From assembly GCF_021029445.1 (NCBI RefSeq), contig NZ_CP072610.1, positions 1,736,001 through 1,800,000 on the forward strand: a stretch of DNA of 64,000 nt, written 5' to 3'. How positions within the stretch are numbered: the first letter of the stretch is position 1; each line of letters begins with the position of its first letter. Shown here piece by piece: positions 1-9,000 of the stretch. The position numbers and the translations under genes are program-made. Below the pieces are notes generated by a model. That model saw only the letters and a list, made by a program, of their open reading frames with translations. It searched no databases and had not been told where the DNA came from. The stretch comes from Pseudomonas wenzhouensis (GTDB taxonomy: Bacteria; Pseudomonadota; Gammaproteobacteria; Pseudomonadales; Pseudomonadaceae).

Positions 1-1
1 C

Positions 2-2962
2 CAGCAGCTCAACGACACCCTGCAGGACGCCTTCATACATATCGTCCGTGGCGAAGCCGAGAATGATGCCTTCAACCGCCTGGTGCTGACCGCTGCCATG
101 CCCTGGCGCGACGTTGCTTTGCTGCGCGCCTATGCGCGTTATCTCAAGCAGATTCGCCTGGGCTTCGACCTCAGCTACATCGCCGCGACCCTGATCAACC
201 ATGCCGATATCGCCAAGGAGCTGGTGCGCCTGTTCCGCACCCGTTTCTACCTCGCGCGCAAGCTCACTGCCGAAGACCTGGAAGACAAGCAGCAGAAACT
301 CGAACAGGCCATCCTGGCTGCGCTGGACAACGTCGCCGTGCTCAACGAAGACCGCATCCTGCGTCGCTACCTGGACCTGATCAAGGCCACCCTGCGTACC
401 AACTTCTTCCAGACCGACGCCAATGGCGCGGCCAAATCCTATTTCAGCTTCAAGCTCAGCCCGCGCCTGATTCCGGAAATTCCACGGCCGGTGCCGAAGT
501 TCGAGATCTTCGTCTACAGCCCGCGCGTCGAGGGCGTGCATCTGCGCTTCGGCGACGTGGCCCGTGGTGGCCTGCGCTGGTCGGATCGCGAAGAGGACTT
601 CCGCACCGAAGTGCTGGGCCTGGTCAAGGCGCAACAGGTGAAGAACGCGGTGATCGTGCCGATGGGCGCCAAGGGTGGTTTCGTGCCGCGCCGTATGCCG
701 CTTGGCGGTTCGCGTGACGAGGTGATGGCCGAGGGCATCGCCTGCTACCGCATCTTCATCAGCGGCCTGCTGGACATCACCGACAACCTCAAGGAAGGCG
801 AGGTGGTGCCGCCTGTGAACGTGGTGCGTCACGACGCCGATGACCCCTATCTGGTGGCGGCGGCGGACAAGGGCACCGCGACCTTCTCCGACATCGCCAA
901 CGGCATTGCCGCCGAATATGGCTTCTGGCTGGGCGACGCCTTTGCCTCCGGCGGCTCGGCCGGTTACGACCACAAGGGCATGGGCATCACCGCCAAGGGC
1001 GCCTGGGTGTCGGTGCAGCGTCACTTCCGCGAGCGCGGCATCGATGTGCAGAAGGACAACGTCAGCGTGATCGGCATCGGCGACATGGCCGGCGACGTAT
1101 TTGGCAACGGCCTGCTGCTGTCGCAAAGCCTGCAGCTGGTGGCTGCCTTCAACCATATGCACATCTTCATCGACCCGAACCCGGACGCCGCCAAGAGCTT
1201 CGCTGAGCGCAAGCGCCTGTTCGAGCTGCCGCGTTCGAGCTGGGCCGACTACGACAGCAAGCTGATCTCCGAAGGTGGCGGCATCTTCCTGCGCAGCGCC
1301 AAGAGCATCACCATCAGCCCGCAGATGAAGGCGCGCTTCGACATCGCCGCCGACAAGCTGGCGCCTACCGAGCTGCTCAACGCGCTGCTCAAGGCACCGG
1401 TCGACCTGCTGTGGAACGGTGGCATCGGCACCTACGTCAAATCCAGCCAGGAAAGCCATGCCGACGTCGGTGACAAGGCCAACGATGCGCTGCGTGTGGA
1501 CGGCCGTGAACTGCGCGCCAAGGTGGTGGGCGAGGGCGGCAACCTGGGCATGACCCAGCTTGGCCGCGTCGAGTTCGGCCTGCACGGCGGCGCCAGCAAC
1601 ACCGACTTCATCGACAACGCCGGTGGCGTGGACTGCTCCGACCATGAGGTCAACATCAAGATCCTGCTCGGCGAAATCGTCGCAGCCGGCGATATGACCG
1701 GCAAACAGCGCAACAAGCTGCTGGCCGAGATGACTGACGATGTGTCCGAGCTGGTACTTGGCAACAACTACAAGCAGACCCAGGCGTTGTCGCTGGCCGA
1801 GCGTCGTGCCCGCGAGCGTATCAGCGAGTACAAGCGCCTGATGAATGCGCTGGAGGCTGCCGGCAAGCTGGATCGTGCGCTGGAGTTTCTGCCGTCTGAT
1901 GAAGAACTCAACGAGCGTGCGGCCAGTGGCCGTGGCCTGACTCGTCCGGAACTGTCGGTATTGATCTCCTACAGCAAGATCGACCTCAAGGAGTCGCTGC
2001 TCAAATCCCAGGTACCGGATGACGACTACCTGGCGCGCGAGATGGAAACCGCCTTCCCGGCGATCCTCACCGAGAAGTTCGGTGACGCCATGCGCCGTCA
2101 TCGCCTCAAGCGCGAGATTGTCAGCACGCAGATTGCCAACGACCTGGTCAACCACATGGGCATCACCTTCGTGCAACGCCTGAAGGAGTCTACCGGCATG
2201 AGTGCGGCCAACGTCGCCGGTGCCTATGTGATCGTGCGTGACCTGTTCCGCCTGCCGCACTGGTGGGCGCAGATCGAGGCGCTGGATTACAAGGTGTCGG
2301 CCGACCTGCAGTTGCAGCTGATGGACGAACTGATGCGTCTGGGCCGTCGTGCCACTCGCTGGTTCCTGCGCAGCCGCCGCAACGAGCTGGATGCGGTGCG
2401 CGACGTGGCGCATTTCGCACCGCGCATCGAAGCGCTGGTTGGTCGTCTGGACGAGCTGCTCGAAGGCCCGGCCCGCGAGCAATGGCTGGCGCGTTACCAG
2501 AGCTTCGTCGAAGCCGGCACGCCGGAGGAGTTGGCCCGCGTCGTTGCCGGCACCAGCCACCTGTACACCCTGCTGCCGATCATCGAAGCGGCGGACGTCA
2601 CCGGCAAGGATGCCAGTGAGGTGGCCACCGCCTACTTTGCCGTTGGCGGTGCGCTGGATCTGTCCTGGTACCTGCAGCAGATCACCAGCCTGCCGGTGGA
2701 AACCAACTGGCAGGCGCTGGCCCGCGAGGCTTTCCGTGACGATCTCGATTGGCAGCAGCGTGCGATCACCGTGTCGGTGCTGCAAATGGCCGATGGCCCG
2801 CAGGAGATCGAAGCGCGCGTGGCCCTGTGGCTTGATCAGCATCAACGTCTGGTAGACCGCTGGAAGGCGATGCTGGTCGAGCTTCGTTCGGCCACCGGCA
2901 CCGACTACGCCATGTACGCAGTGGCCAACCGCGAGCTGATGGACCTGGCGCAAAGCGCCTGA
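2..2962 (+). CDS. gdhB: NAD-specific glutamate dehydrogenase, C-terminal part (5' end outside window)
   Basis: Oxidatively deaminates L-glutamate to 2-oxoglutarate with NAD+ in the cytoplasm. It belongs to the very large bacterial GDH family of about 1,600 residues. The reading frame is open from base 2, so the first ATG in view (83) is internal; about 986 residues are visible and the N-terminal third is off the window. Visible catalytic features include the glutamate-binding stretch KNAVIVPMGAKGGFVP and the dinucleotide-binding stretch GIGDMAGDVFGNG, followed by the long helical C-terminal region typical of this family. It ends with TGA and a strong terminator follows within 20 bp, so it is the last gene of its unit. 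No frameshift is seen. The family assignment is firm. Confidence 0.93.
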   Translation, partial: QQLNDTLQDAFIHIVRGEAENDAFNRLVLTAAMPWRDVALLRAYARYLKQIRLGFDLSYIAATLINHADIAKELVRLFRTRFYLARKLTAEDLEDKQQKLEQAILAALDNVAVLNEDRILRRYLDLIKATLRTNFFQTDANGAAKSYFSFKLSPRLIPEIPRPVPKFEIFVYSPRVEGVHLRFGDVARGGLRWSDREEDFRTEVLGLVKAQQVKNAVIVPMGAKGGFVPRRMPLGGSRDEVMAEGIACYRIFISGLLDITDNLKEGEVVPPVNVVRHDADDPYLVAAADKGTATFSDIANGIAAEYGFWLGDAFASGGSAGYDHKGMGITAKGAWVSVQRHFRERGIDVQKDNVSVIGIGDMAGDVFGNGLLLSQSLQLVAAFNHMHIFIDPNPDAAKSFAERKRLFELPRSSWADYDSKLISEGGGIFLRSAKSITISPQMKARFDIAADKLAPTELLNALLKAPVDLLWNGGIGTYVKSSQESHADVGDKANDALRVDGRELRAKVVGEGGNLGMTQLGRVEFGLHGGASNTDFIDNAGGVDCSDHEVNIKILLGEIVAAGDMTGKQRNKLLAEMTDDVSELVLGNNYKQTQALSLAERRARERISEYKRLMNALEAAGKLDRALEFLPSDEELNERAASGRGLTRPELSVLISYSKIDLKESLLKSQVPDDDYLAREMETAFPAILTEKFGDAMRRHRLKREIVSTQIANDLVNHMGITFVQRLKESTGMSAANVAGAYVIVRDLFRLPHWWAQIEALDYKVSADLQLQLMDELMRLGRRATRWFLRSRRNELDAVRDVAHFAPRIEALVGRLDELLEGPAREQWLARYQSFVEAGTPEELARVVAGTSHLYTLLPIIEAADVTGKDASEVATAYFAVGGALDLSWYLQQITSLPVETNWQALAREAFRDDLDWQQRAITVSVLQMADGPQEIEARVALWLDQHQRLVDRWKAMLVELRSATGTDYAMYAVANRELMDLAQSA

Positions 2963-2978
2963 GCTGTCTGCTGAAATG

Positions 2979-3010
2979 AAAGAGCCCCGCCATGTGCGGG
3001 GCTCTTTCTT
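2979..3010 (+). terminator. Intrinsic terminator after gdhB
   Basis: A perfect 12-bp stem (AAAGAGCCCCGC / GCGGGGCTCTTT) is followed by a T-rich tail (TCTTTT), 17 bp after the gdhB stop. Confidence 0.85.
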
Positions 3011-3034
3011 TTGCGGGTTGTATTCACTGGCTTA

Positions 3035-3264
3035 CGTAGCCCGGATGCAATCCGGGGGCAGGCACAAGAACGCCCCGGATTTCATCCGGGCTACGCAGCC
3101 ATGTTCTACGCAATGTGCTCCCCTCTCCCATTCATGGGAGAGGGGCAGGGGGAGAGGGCGGTAGCCCCGCGAATAATCCGCCTGTCTCACTAAACGGAAA
3201 CCCGTAGCCCGGAAGCAATCCGGGGGCAGGCTCAAGAACGCTTCGCGGATTTCTCTGGGCTACG
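3035..3264. repeat. Pair of extragenic palindromic repeats flanking a G/A-rich palindrome
   Basis: Two roughly 61-bp units (3035-3095 and 3203-3264) both run from CGTAGCCCGGA to GGGCTACG, each with inverted halves. They differ at a few positions. Between them lies a separate palindrome (about 3122-3160) of the CCCCTCTCCC / GGGAGAGGGG type that recurs near 8881, 54860-55020 and 55425-55570. Nothing coding is visible in this interval. Confidence 0.7.
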
Positions 3265-3273
3265 CAGCCCAGT

Positions 3274-4707
3274 TCAGCGCAGCATCTGCTCGACCAGGCG
3301 TTTTTCCTCGGCCAGTTCGCGTTGCCGCGCATCGATGCGCGAGGCCAGCTGGAAGTTGTTGCTGGCACGGCGCTTGGCGAAGTCCAGTTGCTCGATGGCC
3401 TGGTTGTAGTCACCGACCAGGGCGAAGAACTCCGCGCGCGCCTGGTGCAGGCCGATGGTGTTGCCGCTCAGGCCACGTACCTCGGCGACCTGATACCACA
3501 CGTCCGGGTCCTTGGCGCGGGTCTTGAGCAGGTTGTCCAGGGCGCGCTCGGCTTCGGCGATGCGTTGCTGTTTCAGCAGCAGGTCGACTTGCGTCTGCAG
3601 CAGCGGGTAGTTGCTCGGGTAGAGGGTGAACATGCGCTGCTGGCGGCGCTCGGCGGCATCCAGGCGATTGGCGGCCATGTCCAGTTCGATCTGCGCCAGG
3701 TTGTAGGTGATATCGTCCGGGCTCTTGCTCAGCAGTGGCGCCAGGGTTTCACCGGCCTCGGCGAGCTGGCCGGTTTTCATCTGCGCCAGCACCAAGCCGT
3801 AGCGCGCGGCGTCGAGGCGTGGATTCTCGTCGAGCATGGCGCGAAAGCGCTTGGCGGCGACGCCGGGGGTCTCTTCGTAGGTCAGCTGTACACGGGCGCG
3901 CATCAACTGGTAACGCAGGCTGTCCTCGCGGCCCCGGACTGGGAACTGCTCGGCACGGTTGCGGGTATCGGCGATACGTGACTCGGATACCGGGTGTGTG
4001 AGCAGAAATTCCGGCGGCTTGGCGTCGTAGCGGTACTGACGCATCAGCCGTTCGAACATCATCGGCATGGCGCGCGGGTCATAGCCGGCCTTTTCCAGAT
4101 TGACCAGGCCGATACGGTCGGCCTCCTGCTCGTTCTGCCGGGAGAAGCGCCGCTGTTCCTGAATGGCGGCTGCCTGGGTCGACATGATCGCGGCAATACC
4201 GGCATCGCCCGCACCTGCTGCTGCCGCGACGATACCGGCGAGCATGGCGGCCATCAGTGGCACCTGCATGCGTTGTTGCGCCTCGACGCCCCGGGCGAAG
4301 TGACGCTGCGACAAGTGCGCCAGTTCGTGCGCCATGACCGAGGCGTATTCGGCTTCGGTCTGTGCATAGAGGAACAGGCCGCCGTTGACCCCGACGATTC
4401 CGCCCGGTGCGGCAAAGGCGTTGAGTTGCGGGCTGTTGAGCAGGACGAACTCCAGGCGGCGATCCTGCAGCTGGCTGGTTTCCGCCAGGCTGTAGACGCT
4501 GGACTCGACGAAGTCCTTGAGTTGCGGGTCGTCCAGTTGCGAAACCTGGCCACGCAGCAGGCCGAGCCAGGCACGGCCGAGCTGATGCTCCTGTTGCGGC
4601 GAGACGATCGACGAGCTGGCGTCGCCAAGCGATGGCAGATCACTGGCACCCGTGTGGGCAGCGAACAGGCAGGCCAGCGTCAGCAGGGTGGGGCGCAGAA
4701 AAGTCAT
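3274..4707 (-). CDS. M48-family periplasmic metalloprotease with TPR domain (BepA-like)
   Basis: Predicted periplasmic zinc protease and chaperone of the BepA/YfgC type, which helps LPS-transport and BAM substrates assemble in the outer membrane. The chosen ATG at 4707 gives 477 residues starting with a signal peptide (MTFLRPTLLTLACLFAAHTG). The frame is open further upstream, but that stretch overlaps the neighbouring TusA-like gene and has no signal sequence. The zinc motif HELAH is at residues 127-131, and an ExEAD motif with the third ligand is at about 193-197. Residues from about 290 to the end are helical TPR-like repeats. The gene lies back-to-back with the TusA-like gene. BepA itself is inferred from domain order; other M48-TPR paralogues are possible. 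Confidence 0.85.
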   Translation of the reverse strand: MTFLRPTLLTLACLFAAHTGASDLPSLGDASSSIVSPQQEHQLGRAWLGLLRGQVSQLDDPQLKDFVESSVYSLAETSQLQDRRLEFVLLNSPQLNAFAAPGGIVGVNGGLFLYAQTEAEYASVMAHELAHLSQRHFARGVEAQQRMQVPLMAAMLAGIVAAAAGAGDAGIAAIMSTQAAAIQEQRRFSRQNEQEADRIGLVNLEKAGYDPRAMPMMFERLMRQYRYDAKPPEFLLTHPVSESRIADTRNRAEQFPVRGREDSLRYQLMRARVQLTYEETPGVAAKRFRAMLDENPRLDAARYGLVLAQMKTGQLAEAGETLAPLLSKSPDDITYNLAQIELDMAANRLDAAERRQQRMFTLYPSNYPLLQTQVDLLLKQQRIAEAERALDNLLKTRAKDPDVWYQVAEVRGLSGNTIGLHQARAEFFALVGDYNQAIEQLDFAKRRASNNFQLASRIDARQRELAEEKRLVEQMLR

Positions 4708-4815
4708 GCACTCGGGCTCTCGGGGCGGCAAAGGCGATACTGTAGCCGGCCTGCTACCGCACTGGCCAGGGTTGCGGCGGCTTGGGTATCCTAGTCGACC
4801 ATTCAGGAGTTGATG

Positions 4816-5055
4816 ATGACAGACGTACCGGCCTTTGATGCCGAACTCGACGCCTGCGGACTGAACTGCCCGCTGCCGTTGCTCAAAGCCAAGCTCGAGC
4901 TCAATCGCCTGGCCAGTGGCGCCGTACTCAAGGTCAGCGCGACCGATGCTGGCTCGCAGCGCGATTTTCGCGCCTTCGCTACCCTGGCCGGCCATGCGCT
5001 GCTGCATGAAGAGGTCGATGCGGGTATTTATCGTTACTGGTTGCGTAAGGCCTGA
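4816..5055 (+). CDS. TusA-family sulfur-carrier protein
   Basis: A small cytoplasmic protein of the TusA/SirA fold, which carries persulfide sulfur on a conserved cysteine. The 79-residue product has the family signature LDACGLNCPLPLLKAK near its N-terminus, with the acceptor cysteine in the CPxP motif (CPLP). The start at 4816 is favoured because AGGAG lies at 4805-4809 with good spacing; an ATG at 4813 and a TTG at 4810 are in frame. It diverges from the M48 protease gene with about 108 bp between them. Whether it works in tRNA thiolation or another sulfur relay cannot be told, so no gene symbol is given. Confidence 0.85.
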   Translation: MTDVPAFDAELDACGLNCPLPLLKAKLELNRLASGAVLKVSATDAGSQRDFRAFATLAGHALLHEEVDAGIYRYWLRKA

Positions 5056-5386
5056 GCCGCGCCGCTGAGGCAGGCCCAAAAGAGCCGGGCGTCTTGCGGA
5101 TCAATGCTCGTTGTTGCCTAAGGTTCTTCGTGACCGGCTGTGTCGCTATTTCTCCTACGAGCAGGCCGTATCTGCCGGCATTGGGTATTGCCGTGCGGCT
5201 GACGCCCGCTGGCTGCGCGGTTCGGACTGAGGCAGCTCCAGGCATTGCTAGCAAGACCGTATCTGGATAGCTGAAGGCTTTCAGCGTGGCCGGCCCCGGC
5301 CCTGGGCGAAGTTTTCAAGGGCTATATTCCGGGGCGCAGCCTCCACGCATTCGGTGTGTCGAGGTCAAACCAGGCACCCCGAACAA
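5056..5386. other. Intergenic stretch with no gene found
   Basis: This 331-bp gap between two convergent genes contains only short overlapping frames without ribosome-binding sites. No RNA gene or repeat was recognised. Confidence 0.5.
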
Positions 5387-5421
5387 AAACGCCGCGACGG
5401 CTAATGGCCGTCGCGGCGTTT
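5387..5421 (-). terminator. Terminator of the bcp unit
   Basis: A perfect 15-bp stem (AAACGCCGCGACGGC / GCCGTCGCGGCGTTT) lies just beyond the bcp stop. On the minus strand it is followed by a T-rich run. Confidence 0.8.
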
Positions 5422-5438
5422 CACGTGCAGGGCAGGGC

Positions 5439-5912
5439 TCAGCCCTTGTTCAGGGCTTCGGCAGCCGCCAGTACCTTGTCGACATGGCCGGCGACCTTGA
5501 CGTTGCGCCACTCTTCACGCAACACGCCATCCTTGTCGATCAGAAAGGTGCTGCGCACGATACCCATGTATTCCTTGCCGTAGTTCTTCTTCACCTGATA
5601 CACGCCAAACTGGTCGCACAGCTGGTGCTCTTCGTCGCTGATCAGCTCGAAGGGGAAGGCCTGCTTGCACTTGAAGCTTTCGTGTTTCTTCAGGCTGTCC
5701 ATCGACACACCGAAGATCAAGGTGTTGGCGGCCTTGAACTGCTCGAAGCGGGCACTGAAGTCCATGCCCTCGGTGGTGCAACCTGGCGTGGCATCCTTGG
5801 GGTAGAAATACAGCACGACCTGCTGGCCCTTGAGCGCGGACAGCTTGACCTGCTGGCCACTGGTGGCCACGGCCTGGAAGTCGGCAACGGCTTTGTCGAG
5901 TTCAACGGACAT
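5439..5912 (-). CDS. bcp: Thioredoxin-dependent thiol peroxidase (PrxQ/BCP family)
   Basis: Reduces hydrogen peroxide and organic peroxides in the cytoplasm with thioredoxin as electron donor. The protein is 157 residues, the usual family length. The peroxidatic cysteine is C45 in the motif PGCTTE. The E. coli-type resolving cysteine five residues later is replaced by methionine (M50). Cysteines are present instead at C82 and C99, and C82 sits where the alpha-3-type PrxQ proteins keep their resolving cysteine, so this is probably an atypical two-Cys enzyme of that type. It lies 22 bp downstream of gcvR on the same strand, so the two are probably co-transcribed and end at the strong terminator. 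Confidence 0.93.
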   Translation of the reverse strand: MSVELDKAVADFQAVATSGQQVKLSALKGQQVVLYFYPKDATPGCTTEGMDFSARFEQFKAANTLIFGVSMDSLKKHESFKCKQAFPFELISDEEHQLCDQFGVYQVKKNYGKEYMGIVRSTFLIDKDGVLREEWRNVKVAGHVDKVLAAAEALNKG

Positions 5913-5934
5913 GGAAACTCCTTGCTTACGGCTG

Positions 5935-6492
5935 TCAGGGGTTCTGTGGGCGCCAGGGTTCGATCAGCGCATCCAGATTCAGGGCATCGGCAAAATCGAG
6001 GAACTGGTCACGCAACCAGCTGATCTGCGTACCGGCTGGCAGCGTTACGGTCAGCGTGGCGTTGAGCATGGTGCCGCCAGTCTGCGGCGCCTGGTAGGTA
6101 TCACAGGTCAGGGCTTCCAATTCGACGCGGTGGTCGATGAAGAACTGGCACAGTTCGTTGAGAATATCCGGGCGGTATACGGCGCTGACGTAAGCCACGT
6201 AAGGCAGCGCCTGCGCACGTACCTCGGCAGCCGCGCTGCGCGCCAGGTCTACGCTGAAATCGTGTTTCTTGGCCAGCAGCGGCAGGCTCGACTCCAGGCG
6301 CGCCAGGGCGTCCCAGCTACCGGATACCTGCAGCACCAGTGCGCTGTACTCGCCATGGCGGCTCAGGCGCGTGCTGATGACCGCGCAACGGTTCTCATGG
6401 CTGGTGCGGCTGAGCAGGTTGGTCAGGGCCATGGCATCGCGGCCAAGCGCACTGATAACGAGGAATTGTTCGCGAACGGGGGGGGTGGACAT
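5935..6492 (-). CDS. gcvR: Glycine cleavage system transcriptional repressor (ACT-domain protein)
   Basis: A 185-residue protein of the GcvR family, made of two ACT-type domains (about residues 8-85 and 95-170) and no DNA-binding domain. In E. coli, GcvR acts by binding the activator GcvA when glycine is low. The N-terminal MSTPPVREQFLVISALGRD is typical. The gene is divergent from dapA, with 244 bp between the starts, and is followed by bcp. The gcvR-bcp pair beside dapA is the common pseudomonad arrangement. Confidence 0.88.
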   Translation of the reverse strand: MSTPPVREQFLVISALGRDAMALTNLLSRTSHENRCAVISTRLSRHGEYSALVLQVSGSWDALARLESSLPLLAKKHDFSVDLARSAAAEVRAQALPYVAYVSAVYRPDILNELCQFFIDHRVELEALTCDTYQAPQTGGTMLNATLTVTLPAGTQISWLRDQFLDFADALNLDALIEPWRPQNP

Positions 6493-6736
6493 GCAGCCTT
6501 CCTAAAGCGATGAACGGTTCGCACATGAGCAGCCACGAACCAAAGGCAGCAGGTTAGCGAAAAGCACCGCCGAGGGGAATGGCGCAGCCGGCTACATCGG
6601 ACGACGGTGGGCCATCAAAAGAAGGCGGTTGCCTTCAACAGCCTGTTAAACGCCCTGATAGCCCTTGTCCGTTGCTTGTGCCGGACAGGTGGCACCAGTA
6701 CCATTACGGCTCAAATTTTCCGGCAGGAGCGGTTGC

Positions 6737-7615
6737 ATGATTGCGGGCAGTATGGTGGCACTGGTCACGCCCATGGATGCGCAGGGTGGTCTTGATTGGG
6801 AGGCCCTGAGCAAATTGGTGGATTTCCACCTGCAGGAGGGCACCAATGCCATCGTCGCGGTCGGCACCACGGGTGAGTCCGCCACGCTGGAAGTGCCCGA
6901 GCACATCGAAGTGATCAAGCGCGTGGTCAAGCAGGTTGCCGGTCGTATCCCGGTGATCGCCGGCACCGGTGGCAACTCCACCCGTGAGTCGGTCGAGCTG
7001 ACCCGTGCCGCCCAGGAAGTCGGTGCCGACGCCGCCCTGCTGGTCACTCCGTACTACAACAAGCCTACTCAGGAAGGCCTGTACCTGCACTTCCGCCACA
7101 TCGCCGAAGCCGTCTCCATCCCGCAGATCCTCTACAACGTGCCGGGCCGTACCGTGTGCGACATGCTGCCGGAGACCGTCGAGCGCCTGTCGAAGATCGA
7201 CAACATCATCGGCATCAAGGAAGCCACCGGCGACCTGCAGCGCGCCCAGGACGTGCTGGATCGCGTCAGCAAGGATTTCCTCGTTTATTCCGGTGACGAC
7301 GCCACCGCTGTCGAGCTGATGCTGCTGGGCGGCAAGGGCAACATCTCGGTGACCGCCAACGTTGCTCCGCGCGCCATGAGCGATCTCTGTGCTGCCGCCA
7401 TGCGTGGCGATGCGGCCATTGCGCGTGCGATCAATGACCGTCTGATGCCGCTGCACAAGGCGCTGTTCCTCGAATCCAACCCGATTCCGGTGAAATGGGC
7501 GCTGCACGAAATGGGCTTGATGGGCGATGGTATTCGCCTGCCGCTGACCTGGCTCAGCCCGCGCTGTCACGAACCGCTGCGCCAGGCCATGCGCCAGTGC
7601 GGTGTATTGGCTTAA
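6737..7615 (+). CDS. dapA: 4-hydroxy-tetrahydrodipicolinate synthase
   Basis: Condenses pyruvate with L-aspartate semialdehyde, the first committed step of lysine and diaminopimelate synthesis. The 292-residue product has the pyruvate-binding GTTGES motif at 44-48, the catalytic tyrosine Y133 in YNVPGRT, and the Schiff-base lysine K161 in GIKEATGD. The ATG at 6737 is used because family members start with M-I-A-G-S; a longer upstream frame has no homology. It is followed 16 bp later by bamC, as expected for the conserved dapA-bamC operon. Confidence 0.96.
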   Translation: MIAGSMVALVTPMDAQGGLDWEALSKLVDFHLQEGTNAIVAVGTTGESATLEVPEHIEVIKRVVKQVAGRIPVIAGTGGNSTRESVELTRAAQEVGADAALLVTPYYNKPTQEGLYLHFRHIAEAVSIPQILYNVPGRTVCDMLPETVERLSKIDNIIGIKEATGDLQRAQDVLDRVSKDFLVYSGDDATAVELMLLGGKGNISVTANVAPRAMSDLCAAAMRGDAAIARAINDRLMPLHKALFLESNPIPVKWALHEMGLMGDGIRLPLTWLSPRCHEPLRQAMRQCGVLA

Positions 7616-7631
7616 CTCAAGGATTCTACGC

Positions 7632-8753
7632 ATGAAGCGACTGGCCGGATTCTCCGCCCTTGCTCTGATCGTCTCCAGCACCAGCGGTTGCGGCTGGCTC
7701 TGGGGTGAAAATGGCTACTTCCGTGATCGCGGCAGCGACTACCTGGAAGCGCGCCAGGCTGCACCGATGCAATTGCCGGCTGACGTCCAGGCCAAACGCC
7801 TCGATCCGCTGCTGCCGGTGCCGGCTCAAGTGGTCAGCAGCACCGCGACTCCGGCCGAGTTCGAAGTGCCACGTCCGCAGGGGCTGCAGGTACGTGCCGA
7901 TGAGCGCGAGTTCAGCCTGCAGCGCAGCGGTGATTCGCGTTGGGTCGTGGCTCAGCGTGTGCCGGCCGAAGTCTGGCCGCTGGCGCGCCAGTTCTTCGAA
8001 GACAACGGTTTCCGTATCGCCAGCGAGCGCCCGCAGGTCGGTGAGTTCACCACCACCTGGCAGCGTTTCGACGAGCTGTCGGCTGGCATGGCCCGCAGCC
8101 TGAGTAGCCGCGTCAGCGATGTTGCAGCGGATACCGAAACCCGCGTGCGTGTGCGCATCGAGCCGGGCGTACAGCGCAATACCAGTGAAGTGTTCGTCAC
8201 CAGCGCCGTGCGTAACGCCGGCAGCAGCGCCGATGTCGACTTCGTGGCCGGCGGTGGTAACGCCAATCTTGAAGCTGCACTGCTCGACGAAATGCTGGTG
8301 AGCATGGCCCGTGGCGTGGAGCAGGGCGGTTCCGTATCGCTGCTCGCCGCGCGCGACTTCGATGCCCCCAGCCGCGTCAGCCTGAGCGAGGACGGCAACG
8401 GCAACCCGGTACTCAACCTTGGCGCCGACTTCGACCGCGCCTGGTCCGGCGTTGGCCGCTCGCTCGAACTGGGCGACGTTCGTGTCGATGACCTCAACCG
8501 CAGCCTCGGCCTGTACTACATCAACCTGGCCGAAGGCGCTCAGGTCAATGAAGAGAAGCCCGGCTTCTTCGGTCGCATGTTCGGCAGTGCGCCGAGCAAG
8601 GAAGAGATCGAAGCCCGCGCCGAGCGCTATCAGGTGCGCCTGACCCCGGTTGGCGATGGCGTACAGGTCACCGTGGAAAAAGACCTCAACACCGTTGCTC
8701 CGGCCGATGTGTCGCGCCGCGTACTGAGCCTGATCCAGGATAACCTCGGCTGA
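7632..8753 (+). CDS. bamC: Outer-membrane assembly lipoprotein BamC
   Basis: Lipoprotein subunit of the BAM complex, which inserts beta-barrel proteins into the outer membrane. The 373-residue product starts with a lipoprotein signal; the lipidated cysteine is C20 in SSTSGC. An unstructured stretch follows, and then the two helix-grip domains of BamC. The ATG at 7632 gives the correct signal peptide; a longer frame begins inside dapA. It is co-transcribed with dapA, and an intrinsic terminator about 60 bp downstream closes the operon. Confidence 0.92.
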   Translation: MKRLAGFSALALIVSSTSGCGWLWGENGYFRDRGSDYLEARQAAPMQLPADVQAKRLDPLLPVPAQVVSSTATPAEFEVPRPQGLQVRADEREFSLQRSGDSRWVVAQRVPAEVWPLARQFFEDNGFRIASERPQVGEFTTTWQRFDELSAGMARSLSSRVSDVAADTETRVRVRIEPGVQRNTSEVFVTSAVRNAGSSADVDFVAGGGNANLEAALLDEMLVSMARGVEQGGSVSLLAARDFDAPSRVSLSEDGNGNPVLNLGADFDRAWSGVGRSLELGDVRVDDLNRSLGLYYINLAEGAQVNEEKPGFFGRMFGSAPSKEEIEARAERYQVRLTPVGDGVQVTVEKDLNTVAPADVSRRVLSLIQDNLG

Positions 8754-8763
8754 CCCGCGCCAG

Positions 8764-8777
8764 CAGGCCGTTGAAAA
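8764..8777. repeat. Solo IS5-type terminal sequence
   Basis: The 14 bases CAGGCCGTTGAAAA match the terminal inverted repeat of the intact IS5-family element at 62557-63887. No second end or transposase is present here, so it is either a relic or a chance match. Confidence 0.35.
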
Positions 8778-8811
8778 GCGACCTGCAGCGCGCTCCAGCC
8801 GTTAATCGATG

Positions 8812-8841
8812 GGCGAAACCCGCAAAGGTTTCGCCTGTTTT
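8812..8841 (+). terminator. Terminator of dapA-bamC
   Basis: A 9-bp stem, GGCGAAACC / GGTTTCGCC, is followed by TGTTTT. Confidence 0.75.
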
Positions 8842-8880
8842 GTTAGTGTGAAAGTCGCGCAGCGACGTCTTCCTTCAGTC

Positions 8881-8927
8881 CTTCTCCCTCCGGGAGAAGG
8901 TGGCGCGAGGCGCCGGATGGGAGAGGG
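8881..8927. repeat. Extragenic palindrome of the CTCCC/GGGAG family
   Basis: TTCTCCCTCCGGGAGAA is followed by GGCGCGAGGCGCC and GGGAGAGGG. Related palindromes occur at about 3122, 54860-55020 and 55425-55570. Confidence 0.55.
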
Positions 8928-9000
8928 TATGCCGCGAAGGCTTTCATCATTCGGGATGCCTCTCGCGGCATACCCGTTTGCCAGAAACGGAAATGCCGAC

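Noticed and set aside
4708..5079. N-terminal extension of the M48 protease
   Set aside because: It would overlap the TusA-like gene and place the signal peptide internally.
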